9,002 bases of DNA from Campylobacteraceae bacterium (GCA_012521935.1 JAAYLJ010000152.1:1-9002), one strand, 5' to 3'. Numbered from the stretch's first letter, positions 1 through 5,264 are shown. The notes: generated by a model from the sequence alone, not told the origin. Made by a program: numbers and translations.

Positions 1-1142
1 CAAAAGCACATGGCTCTTGTCTTTTTACTAGAGGCCAAACTCAAGCCTTAGCAGTAGTTACTCTTGGAAGCGATCAAGATGCTCAAATGTATGATATTTT
101 GACAGAAAAAGGTGTTCAAAGTGAATCCTTTATGGTTAATTATAATTTTCCAGGATTTTCAGTTGGCGAAGCAAGTCCATTAAGATCCCCAGGAAGAAGA
201 GAGTTAGGACATGGCAATTTAGCTAAAAGAGCACTAACTCCAACAGTAGATATGAATAGCTTACATACTATTAGGTTAGTTTCTGAAATCTTAGAATCAA
301 ATGGCTCTTCATCAATGGCTACCGTTTGTGGTGGTTCTTTAGCCCTAAGAGCTGCTGGGGTAAATACAAATGATTTAGTAGCTGGGGTTGCCATGGGGAT
401 GATATTTGAAAATGATAAATATGCAATCCTTACAGACATTTTAGGCTTAGAAGATCATGATGGAGACATGGACTTTAAAGTAGCTGGAACTAAAAATGGA
501 ATTACTGCTTTGCAAATGGATATAAAACTAGGTGGAATTGAACTCTCACTCTTAAAAGAGGCTTTATATCAAGCTAAAGAAGGAAGAGAGCATATATTAA
601 ACAAAATGGAAGAAGCGAGTGCAAAAATAGAGTTAAATGAAGAAGTTTTGCCAAAACTAGAGCTTTTTAGTGTGGATCCAAGCAAGATTGTTGATATCAT
701 TGGACAAGCTGGTAAGACAATTAGAGAGATTATAGAGAGATTTGAAGTATCTATTGATTTAAATAGAGAAAAAGGTGAAGTTAAAATCGCTGGAGATAAA
801 AAACAGCAAGTTGAAGCTGCAAAAGATTATATTATTAAAATTATTGAAAAAGATAATGGTCGTGGTGGTTTTAGGGGAAGAGGAAACCAAAGAGATAGAC
901 AAAAGTCTGTTCCAGAGTTTGAAATTGGGCAAGCATATGATGGAGAGGTTAAGAAAATAGTTGATTTTGGAGCTTTTATTGGCCTTTCTGGAGGGGTTGA
1001 TGGATTGCTTCATGTCTCTAAAATATCCAAAGAAAGAGTAGAAAAGATTGAAGATCATCTTCAAGTTGGCCAAATAGTAAAAGTAAAAATCTTGGAGCAA
1101 AAAGGGCACAAGATAAGTTTAGAGTTAGTTACACAAGAGTAA
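1..1142 (+). CDS. pnp: Polynucleotide phosphorylase, C-terminal part (5' end outside window)
   Basis: PNPase degrades RNA 3' to 5' by phosphorolysis and is a core enzyme of mRNA turnover in the cytoplasm. The reading frame is open from base 3, upstream of the first visible ATG at 87, and begins inside the second RNase PH domain with the family motif HGSCLFTRGQTQAL. The phosphate-binding GSSS stretch lies at about nt 303-314. The metal-binding acidic cluster DILGLEDHDGDMDFKVAG covers about nt 435-488, and its first and fourth Asp match E. coli Asp486 and Asp492. A KH domain follows (GQAG loop at nt 702-713), then an Arg/Gly-rich linker (nt 858-890) and an S1 domain (about nt 921-1130). The C-terminus is intact and ends in TAA. 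The N-terminal RNase PH domain is outside the window. No terminator is visible before atpE, so some readthrough is possible. Confidence 0.97.
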   Translation, partial: KAHGSCLFTRGQTQALAVVTLGSDQDAQMYDILTEKGVQSESFMVNYNFPGFSVGEASPLRSPGRRELGHGNLAKRALTPTVDMNSLHTIRLVSEILESNGSSSMATVCGGSLALRAAGVNTNDLVAGVAMGMIFENDKYAILTDILGLEDHDGDMDFKVAGTKNGITALQMDIKLGGIELSLLKEALYQAKEGREHILNKMEEASAKIELNEEVLPKLELFSVDPSKIVDIIGQAGKTIREIIERFEVSIDLNREKGEVKIAGDKKQQVEAAKDYIIKIIEKDNGRGGFRGRGNQRDRQKSVPEFEIGQAYDGEVKKIVDFGAFIGLSGGVDGLLHVSKISKERVEKIEDHLQVGQIVKVKILEQKGHKISLELVTQE

Positions 1143-1170
1143 TTTTAGGAATATTTAACTAACTCATTTG

Positions 1171-1176
1171 TATAAT
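1171..1176 (+). promoter_or_regulatory. Probable -10 box (TATAAT) of atpE
   Basis: This is a perfect TATAAT preceded by G, in the T-rich context usual for Campylobacterota vegetative promoters, which lack a conserved -35 box. It predicts a start near 1183 and a leader of about 63 nt before the atpE ATG at 1246. Confidence 0.5.
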
Positions 1177-1182
1177 TGCGCG

Positions 1183-1227
1183 TTGCAAAGTGGTAAGTAG
1201 GGGAGTAGATCCGAACAGACTTTGTAA
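1183..1227 (+). promoter_or_regulatory. Stem-loop at the predicted 5' end of the atpE leader
   Basis: TTGCAAAGT (1183-1191) pairs with ACTTTGTAA (1219-1227): nine pairs including one G-U, enclosing a 27-nt loop. The left arm starts at the position predicted for transcription start, and the AAGGAG ribosome-binding site (1235-1240) lies unpaired just downstream. A 5'-terminal stem could protect the highly expressed atpE message. That role is inference; only the complementarity is seen. Confidence 0.4.
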
Positions 1228-1245
1228 TAATAAAAAGGAGTATAT

Positions 1246-1545
1246 ATGAAAAAAGTTCTTTTTCTTATGTTAGCACTTGCATCTTTTGCATTTGCAGCTG
1301 ATGGTGAAACGCTAAAAGCGTATTCTGTTATCGCAGCTTCATTAGGTTTAGGTATTGCTGCTCTTGGTGGTGCTATTGGTATGGGAAATACCGCAGCAGC
1401 TACTATCTCTGGAACAGCTAGAAACCCTGGAGTTGGCGGAAGACTTATGACAACTATGTTTATTGCACTTGCAATGATTGAAGCACAAGTAATTTATGCA
1501 CTTGTTATCTCTTTGATTATTCTTTACGCAAACCCATTTATGTAA
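1246..1545 (+). CDS. atpE: ATP synthase F0 subunit c with N-terminal leader
   Basis: This is the proteolipid of the membrane rotor ring of F-type ATP synthase, which carries ions across the inner membrane. The product has 99 residues, longer than the roughly 80 usual for the family, because residues 1-18 form a signal-like leader ending in FAFA/A. Helix 1 (about 24-55) carries the Gly-rich motif GLGIAALGGAIGMG. The polar loop has the conserved R59-N60-P61. Helix 2 (about 66-95) carries the ion-binding carboxylate E79 in AMIEAQVIYAL, and the protein ends in the typical YANPFM. The start is fixed by AAGGAG at 1235-1240, 5 nt before the ATG. The gene stands apart from other atp genes, with pnp upstream and tRNA-Leu downstream. 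M46 and A80 occupy positions that are Gln and Ser in a sodium-type c subunit, so proton coupling is more likely. Confidence 0.97.
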   Translation: MKKVLFLMLALASFAFAADGETLKAYSVIAASLGLGIAALGGAIGMGNTAAATISGTARNPGVGGRLMTTMFIALAMIEAQVIYALVISLIILYANPFM

Positions 1546-1549
1546 AAAC

Positions 1550-1566
1550 AGGCCCACTTTGGGCTT
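1550..1566 (+). terminator. Small GC-rich hairpin between atpE and tRNA-Leu
   Basis: The segment can form a 7-bp stem (one G-U) with a 3-nt CTT loop, built on GGCCCA and TGGGCT. No T-tract follows, because the tRNA begins at 1569. It is therefore a weak terminator at best and could instead be a processing or pausing site between the atpE message and the tRNA. Confidence 0.3.
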
Positions 1567-1568
1567 GT

Positions 1569-1653
1569 GCGGTTATGGTGGAATTGGTAGACACGCCATC
1601 TTGAGGGGGTGGTGGGGCGACCCGTGCGAGTTCAAATCTCGCTAACCGCACCA
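1569..1653 (+). tRNA. tRNA-Leu (anticodon GAG)
   Basis: This is an 85-nt class II tRNA with encoded CCA. The acceptor stem is GCGGTTA (1569-1575) with TAACCGC (1643-1649), followed by discriminator A and CCA (1651-1653). The D-arm contains GGAATTGGTAGAC. The anticodon stem CCATC/GGTGG encloses loop TTGAGGG, with GAG at 1603-1605 reading CUC/CUU. The long variable arm is TGGGGCGACCCG, and the T-arm is GCGAG-TTCAAAT-CTCGC. It begins 23 nt after the atpE stop with no recognisable promoter between, so it probably matures from an atpE-tRNA transcript. Confidence 0.97.
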
Positions 1654-1768
1654 CTATTTACTATTTAAATTTTCATATCTTTAAAAAATACTCTCTTCTT
1701 TAAAAAATTATTTGTGTAAATTAAAGTAACATTTCATAAATTTTTAAAACTTTTTTCGACTAAGTTTG

Positions 1769-1794
1769 ATTTATTATAAAAAATTATAATAAAT
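1769..1794. repeat. Perfect 11-bp AT-only inverted repeat
   Basis: ATTTATTATAA (1769-1779) is followed by a 4-A spacer and its exact reverse complement TTATAATAAAT (1784-1794). It lies 116 nt after the tRNA and about 210 nt before the predicted haoC start. In DNA this AT-rich, chance or a weak terminator are both possible. No known operator consensus fits convincingly. Confidence 0.4.
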
Positions 1795-1955
1795 TTATCG
1801 CAAAAATAATTATTGCTCTCTTTCAAACTCCTAAAATAAGGCTAAAACTAATAATAATATTTAAAAAATCTTATTCAAAATATTTTCATATTTTAAAATA
1901 TAATGAAATAAATATTGAGTTAACTAATCATAAATATCATTTTATATTAATTGTG

Positions 1956-1969
1956 TTGACTTGAGTCAA
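1956..1969. promoter_or_regulatory. Crp/Fnr-family binding site upstream of haoCA
   Basis: TTGAC-TTGA-GTCAA has two perfect 5-bp inverted half-sites with a 4-bp spacer, the architecture of Crp/Fnr-family operators (Fnr TTGAT-N4-ATCAA; Campylobacter jejuni NssR TTAAC-N4-GTTAA). Its centre, 1962.5, lies about 40-41 bp before the start predicted from the -10 box at 1990-1997, the spacing of class II activated promoters. Which regulator binds cannot be told from the sequence; a nitrogen-oxide or oxygen-responsive Nss/Fnr-like protein is the natural guess. Confidence 0.65.
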
Positions 1970-1986
1970 TGAAATAATACTCCCCT

Positions 1987-1997
1987 TGCTATAGAAT
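1987..1997 (+). promoter_or_regulatory. Probable extended -10 promoter of haoCA
   Basis: TGcTATAGAAT contains an extended -10 (TG-n-TATAGA) or, two bases on, TAGAAT. Either predicts a start at about 2002-2004 and a leader of about 125 nt. No -35 box is seen; the Crp/Fnr-type palindrome occupies that place, as expected for an activator-dependent promoter. Confidence 0.55.
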
Positions 1998-2092
1998 CTA
2001 TGGTTAAGCTGAATAGTAAATATTATTTTATTATTTTAAGCTTTTCTTTTGTCTTAGCAAGAGGTTAAAGCGCGGTTCATTGCTCTTTTTCA

Positions 2093-2107
2093 TCCCAAAA
2101 TTTGGGA
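2093..2107 (+). promoter_or_regulatory. Short hairpin just upstream of the haoC ribosome-binding site
   Basis: TCCCAAA-A-TTTGGGA is a perfect 7-nt inverted repeat around one base, giving about a 6-bp stem with a 3-nt loop. It ends 11 nt before the AGGAG at 2119-2123, which serves the haoC ATG at 2130. It lacks a T-tract and is not a terminator. A role in leader stability or translation is possible but unproven. Confidence 0.35.
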
Positions 2108-2129
2108 GTAAAGTATATAGGAGTCTTTT

Positions 2130-2678
2130 ATGTCCTGTAATACGGAGAAAAAAGCCAAGAAACCAATATGGTTTATCCTAATACTGTTGGCCATAGGGGG
2201 AGTGCTTGGGTTATTAGTCTCCTTTGGTGCGGGTGTTGCAGTTCAATATACTTCAGATGATAAATTTTGTGCTGTATGCCACACTATGGAGCCAATGGTA
2301 AATTCGTACAAAGCTGATGTTCATGGAGGGAACAATTCCACTGGATTTAAAGCTGCGTGCGTAGAGTGTCACTTGTCTCACGATTCGCTTTTTGATTATC
2401 TATACACTAAAGCAGCCACTGGTTTGCATGATGTTAGAGTGCAACTTTTTGGAGATTTAGAAAATATAGATTGGGAAGCAAAGAGAAAACACGCATCAAA
2501 ATTCACGTATGATTCGGGATGTATGAAGTGTCATGCAAATCTGCGTGAAGTTACAATGTCAGATCCTAAAGCTTTCATTGCTCATAAAGAGTACTATGAA
2601 AAAAGGACTAACAAAACATGCGTTGAGTGTCACAATAATGTAGGGCATCATATTCTTGGTGATTATCTTAAGAGATAA
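2130..2678 (+). CDS. haoC: HaoC: membrane-anchored tetrahaem cytochrome c of the NapC/NrfH family
   Basis: The predicted role is a menaquinol dehydrogenase that passes electrons across the inner-membrane surface to its periplasmic partner HaoA. The product has 182 residues. A short Lys-rich cytoplasmic N-terminus is followed by one membrane anchor (about 13-38) and a periplasmic domain with four CXXCH haem c motifs at 47-51, 77-81, 131-135 and 164-168. The first has the CXXCHxM form (Met53) typical of haem 1 in NrfH. K94 and D101 match in spacing the Lys-x6-Asp pair that lines the quinol site of Desulfovibrio NrfH. Length and motifs are also those of NrfH; the haoC symbol rests on the octahaem HaoA gene 25 nt downstream. 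AGGAG at 2119-2123 supports the start. It is probably transcribed with haoA from a Crp/Fnr-type promoter. Confidence 0.88.
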   Translation: MSCNTEKKAKKPIWFILILLAIGGVLGLLVSFGAGVAVQYTSDDKFCAVCHTMEPMVNSYKADVHGGNNSTGFKAACVECHLSHDSLFDYLYTKAATGLHDVRVQLFGDLENIDWEAKRKHASKFTYDSGCMKCHANLREVTMSDPKAFIAHKEYYEKRTNKTCVECHNNVGHHILGDYLKR

Positions 2679-2703
2679 ACTCAATCTACAAGGGGAGAAA
2701 ATA

Positions 2704-4053
2704 ATGCTTAAGAGATTGTTGATTATGTTTGCTTTTGTTGCCACAAGTGCAATGGCAGCAAGCATAGGCAGTGTTAATTCCATTAAGACCTTAAAGGTTG
2801 AAAGAGGATTAACTGAAGAGGGAAAAAGTTGTATTGAGTGTCACGCAAAAGAGACCCCAGGACATGTCAATGACTGGAAAGAGAGTCGTCATGGTCATGT
2901 TGGTGTTAGTTGCGTGGATTGTCATAAGGTAGAAAAAGACAATCCAATGGCCACTCAAAATTGTCCAGGTGTTAAAGGTACACAAACATTTGTATCAATG
3001 CTTGTAAGTCCAAACACTTGCTCTAGGTGTCATCCAAATGAAGTTCAAGAGTTTCATGAAAGTGGACACGCTAGAGGTGCTTTACAAGTTAGAGCAAAAG
3101 CTGGAATGCAAGAGTTGATGCAGCATTATGAGGGAAGGGATCATCCAGAGTTTAAACATACACCAGAGGCAACTGGATGTATGCAGTGCCATGGTGCCAT
3201 TATTGAGCTAGCTGCTGATGGAAGACCAACGGCAGAAACTTGGCCAAACTATGGTATTGGAAATGTATATCCAGATGGTGGAGTGGGTAACTGTAAATCT
3301 TGTCACTCCGTTCATAAGTTCTCAATTGAAGAGGCTAGAAAGCCATCAGCTTGTGCAAGCTGTCATATGGGACCAGATCATCCAGATATAGAAATTTACA
3401 ACAACTCCATGCATGGACACATATTTAATGCTGAGGGGCATACTTGGAAGTATGATTCAGCGCCAGACGCATGGGAGCCAGGTGATTATAGAGCACCTAC
3501 TTGTGCTACTTGTCACATGAGCGGTGTTGGAGAACTTACAACTACTCACAATGTTTCCAGAAGACTTAAATGGAATCTTTGGGCTCCTTTTTCAAATCTA
3601 AGAGATGGTGGGTACGATACAGCTTATTCAGATTTTAAAAATAGTGGAAAGATAGGCATAGGAAATCCAACAGCAGGACACCCAAAAGGACATGAAGCAG
3701 CTCGCTTGGAGATGGAACATGTTTGTAAACAGTGTCACATTAGCACTCATACTAAAAACTTCTTTGAAGTAGGAGATAAGTTTGTTGGGCTTTATAACAC
3801 TTATGCAAAAGATGCAAAAGCTATGATTGATGAGCTAAAAGATAAAGGCTTATTAAAAGATGATGAGTGGGCAGATGAAGCTCAAGTGATATGGTATCAC
3901 TTATGGCATCATCAAGGACGAAGAATGCGTCAAGGTGCATTGATGGCAGGACCAGACTATGCACACTGGCACGGTGTTTTTGAACTACAACAAGATATTC
4001 GTAAATTAGAGATAATTTACAACAATAGGATCAAAACAGGAAAAATTGAGTAG
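2704..4053 (+). CDS. haoA: HaoA: octahaem cytochrome c nitrite/hydroxylamine reductase (epsilon-Hao)
   Basis: This is the periplasmic catalytic partner of HaoC. Proteins of this subfamily reduce nitrite and hydroxylamine to ammonium and hardly oxidise hydroxylamine. The product has 449 residues. Residues 1-18 form a signal peptide ending AMA/A. Eight CXXCH motifs lie at 43, 70, 106, 159, 197, 217, 267 and 341 (first Cys). The fourth (159-163) should bind the catalytic haem by analogy with HAO, and D225-H226 in MGPDHPDIE is a candidate for the conserved Asp-His of the HAO active site. The C-terminal tail is rich in Trp/His/Arg (WYHLWHHQGRR). There is no CXXCK motif, and eight haems rather than five exclude NrfA. 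I chose the ATG at 2704: AGGGGAG at 2691-2697 is well spaced and it gives a clean signal peptide. The in-frame ATG at 2656 would overlap haoC and bury the signal peptide. Confidence 0.92.
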   Translation: MLKRLLIMFAFVATSAMAASIGSVNSIKTLKVERGLTEEGKSCIECHAKETPGHVNDWKESRHGHVGVSCVDCHKVEKDNPMATQNCPGVKGTQTFVSMLVSPNTCSRCHPNEVQEFHESGHARGALQVRAKAGMQELMQHYEGRDHPEFKHTPEATGCMQCHGAIIELAADGRPTAETWPNYGIGNVYPDGGVGNCKSCHSVHKFSIEEARKPSACASCHMGPDHPDIEIYNNSMHGHIFNAEGHTWKYDSAPDAWEPGDYRAPTCATCHMSGVGELTTTHNVSRRLKWNLWAPFSNLRDGGYDTAYSDFKNSGKIGIGNPTAGHPKGHEAARLEMEHVCKQCHISTHTKNFFEVGDKFVGLYNTYAKDAKAMIDELKDKGLLKDDEWADEAQVIWYHLWHHQGRRMRQGALMAGPDYAHWHGVFELQQDIRKLEIIYNNRIKTGKIE

Positions 4054-4090
4054 ATAGCCATATTTGCTTTCTCTGCTTAGTGACAAAAGA

Positions 4091-4123
4091 GACAAAGAGA
4101 GCTTAGCCTCTCTTTGTCATTTT
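4091..4123 (+). terminator. Rho-independent terminator of haoCA
   Basis: GACAAAGAGAG (4091-4101) pairs perfectly with CTCTCTTTGTC (4108-4118) across a 6-nt loop, followed by ATTTT. The 11-bp stem begins 38 nt after the haoA stop. It separates haoCA from the next gene. Confidence 0.85.
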
Positions 4124-4124
4124 G

Positions 4125-4169
4125 AAGATATATTTTAGATTAATTTATAAATTATTTAAGATATATTTT
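4125..4169 (+). promoter_or_regulatory. Candidate promoter region with a 12-nt direct repeat
   Basis: AAGATATATTTT occurs at 4125-4136 and again at 4158-4169, 33 bp apart (about three helical turns). Between them TATAAA (4146-4151) is a possible -10 box, predicting a start near 4158. This is the only place a promoter for the following gene can lie downstream of the haoA terminator. The repeat may be chance in AT-rich DNA. Confidence 0.3.
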
Positions 4170-4185
4170 TTTATAAGGAAAAAAG

Positions 4186-5085
4186 ATGCGTTTTGTAATA
4201 AAGAGTGTACTTAGTTTAGGTTTAGTTGCTTCATTGGCTTTTGGAGCTGAGGTTTTAGCTATCGTAGATGGTGTTGAAATCACTACTGAGGTTGCCCCTG
4301 AGGATTTTTCTACTTTAGAGAAAAAAGATCAAAAAGAGATAGTAAAAAGGTTGATACAAAAAAGATTAGCAAGTGATTATGCTCTATCTTTGGAGTTAGC
4401 TGAGTCTAAAGAGTTTAAAGAGTTGCTTGAGCATGTGATGCAAATGGGGATGGATAAAGAGGAGGTGGAATCTTTTAGTTTAGTTGAAATTTTAAAAAAT
4501 GATGCTGCTATGAAAGGATACACTAAAGAGCAACTATATAGTAAAAAAGGGTTGCTAGCTTTTGATTTTTTGCTAAATACAAAAGCTAAAGAGTTTGAAG
4601 CAGATGAAGAGTCACTTAGGAAATATTATGAGTCTAAAAAATTCATATACGACACACCTGCTATGATAGAGCTTCTTACTATTGTTGTATCTAGTGAGGA
4701 TTTAGCACAAAAGATTATAGATGAAGTCTTAGGCGCAAAAGATAGATTTGAAATGTTTTCCTCTCTTGCAAAAGAACACTCTTTAGCTCCATCAAAAAAT
4801 AGCCATGGTTATTTTGGAAAACTACAAATAGATGAGTTAAATGAAGCCTTAAAAGCACCTTTAGAGAATTTAAAACGAAATGAACTCACTGAAAAACCAA
4901 TTAAAACAGAGTTTGGATATGAGATTTTTTATGTTTTAAATGATATTCCAGAGTTTGATAGCACATTTGAACAAGTAAGAAGCAAAGTTAAAGAAGCTTA
5001 TGTGAAAGAAGAGATTAGAAATTGGGCCATAGCAAAAATTGAAGAGTTAGAGCAAAAGGCTAAAATAGAGTACAAGATATTTTAA
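4186..5085 (+). CDS. Secreted SurA/PEB4-like protein with a degenerate parvulin domain
   Basis: The family (PpiC/SurA/PEB4) comprises periplasmic prolyl isomerases and chaperones that help outer-membrane proteins fold. The product has 299 residues. A signal peptide covers about 1-20 (ending LAFG/AE), followed by a helical SurA-like N-domain opening with the typical VLAIVDGVEIT, a parvulin-like domain (about 155-252), and a helical C-terminal tail rich in Glu/Lys. Set against parvulins, the domain keeps the fold signature FSSLAKEHSL and PIKTEFGYEI. However, the HILV His is Thr165, the Asp of SxDP is Ala201, the GGxLGWF loop has become HGYFGKL, and the His of FGYH is Glu246. I infer a chaperone with little isomerase activity. 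AAGGA at 4175-4179 supports the start. The gene follows haoA in the same direction but behind a terminator, so a link to haem-protein folding is only suggested. Confidence 0.82.
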   Translation: MRFVIKSVLSLGLVASLAFGAEVLAIVDGVEITTEVAPEDFSTLEKKDQKEIVKRLIQKRLASDYALSLELAESKEFKELLEHVMQMGMDKEEVESFSLVEILKNDAAMKGYTKEQLYSKKGLLAFDFLLNTKAKEFEADEESLRKYYESKKFIYDTPAMIELLTIVVSSEDLAQKIIDEVLGAKDRFEMFSSLAKEHSLAPSKNSHGYFGKLQIDELNEALKAPLENLKRNELTEKPIKTEFGYEIFYVLNDIPEFDSTFEQVRSKVKEAYVKEEIRNWAIAKIEELEQKAKIEYKIF

Positions 5086-5130
5086 TTTTAAGTATGAATA
5101 TATAAAAAGATAATATTTTTCTAGCTAAAT

Positions 5131-5158
5131 AAAAAGCCACTTTTTTGCCACTTTTTTT
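5131..5158 (+). terminator. Probable terminator region after the SurA-like gene
   Basis: AAAAAG-CCA-CTTTTT (5131-5145) can form a 6-bp stem with a 3-nt loop, and a second T-run follows at 5152-5158. GCCACTTTTTT occurs twice in tandem (from 5136 and 5147). The stem is weak, but the two T-tracts and the position 46 nt after the stop fit termination. Confidence 0.4.
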
Positions 5159-5202
5159 AAATAGACTCCAAGAGTGAAAGAGGGTAAATAGTTTTGTTTA
5201 CT

Positions 5203-5208
5203 TAAAAT
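5203..5208 (+). promoter_or_regulatory. Candidate -10 box (TAAAAT) of the Sel1-repeat gene
   Basis: TAAAAT in a T-rich context would start transcription near 5215, at the left arm of the inverted repeat that follows. It differs from consensus by one base. This is a weak call from sequence alone. Confidence 0.3.
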
Positions 5209-5212
5209 ACCT

Positions 5213-5264
5213 ATTGCCTTGAGGGAAAATCAAGGCAAATAACTCCTCCTTGGTGATGGGCAAT
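5213..5264 (+). promoter_or_regulatory. Leader segment with competing hairpins
   Basis: TTGCCTTGA (5214-5222) pairs perfectly with TCAAGGCAA (5230-5238) over a 7-nt loop. The same bases have other partners: ATTGCC (5213-5218) with GGCAAT (5259-5264), and CAAGG (5231-5235) with CCTTG (5248-5252). These latter two helices nest and exclude the first hairpin. CCTCCTT (5245-5251) equals the 16S anti-Shine-Dalgarno core. The segment lies 92 nt upstream of the Sel1-repeat ATG and may be a regulatory leader or small RNA. No known riboswitch class is recognised. Confidence 0.4.

Larger units (their letters stand above)
1654..2129. other. AT-rich spacer between tRNA-Leu and haoC
   Basis: This 476-nt gap holds no credible gene on either strand. 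From 1654 to about 1950 it is very AT-rich and contains an 11-bp AT-only inverted repeat (1769-1794). From 1956 onward it is regulatory: a Crp/Fnr-type palindrome, a -10 box, and a leader of about 125 nt with hairpin potential before haoC. A 22-codon open frame at 2000-2068 overlaps the predicted transcription start and is not called. Confidence 0.7.

Noticed and set aside
140..439. 99-codon frame on the minus strand opposite pnp
   Set aside because: It lies fully inside conserved pnp coding sequence with no domain, promoter or ribosome-binding site. The same holds for the minus-strand frame at 759-1109.
1348..1557. Cys-rich 69-codon frame on the minus strand
   Set aside because: It lies wholly opposite atpE and its composition mirrors the Gly/Ala-rich codons of that gene. 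No start context or homology is recognisable.
1769..1794. PerR or Fur box
   Set aside because: The arms are in the reverse order to the PerR consensus and the spacer is 4 rather than 1. The Fur 7-1-7 pattern does not fit either.
2000..2068. 22-codon open frame with a hydrophobic core upstream of haoC, a possible leader peptide
   Set aside because: Its ATG lies at or before the predicted transcription start (2002-2004) and has no ribosome-binding site. It would matter only if the true start lies further upstream.
2656..2703. Upstream ATG as the start of haoA
   Set aside because: It overlaps the end of haoC, has no ribosome-binding site, and places 16 residues in front of a clean signal peptide. 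The ATG at 2704 has AGGGGAG at proper spacing.
2130..4053. Reading the pair as nrfHA (pentahaem nitrite reductase with its quinol dehydrogenase)
   Set aside because: The second gene has eight CXXCH motifs and no CXXCK active-site motif, and its motifs and C-terminal tail fit the HAO family, so haoCA is the better call.
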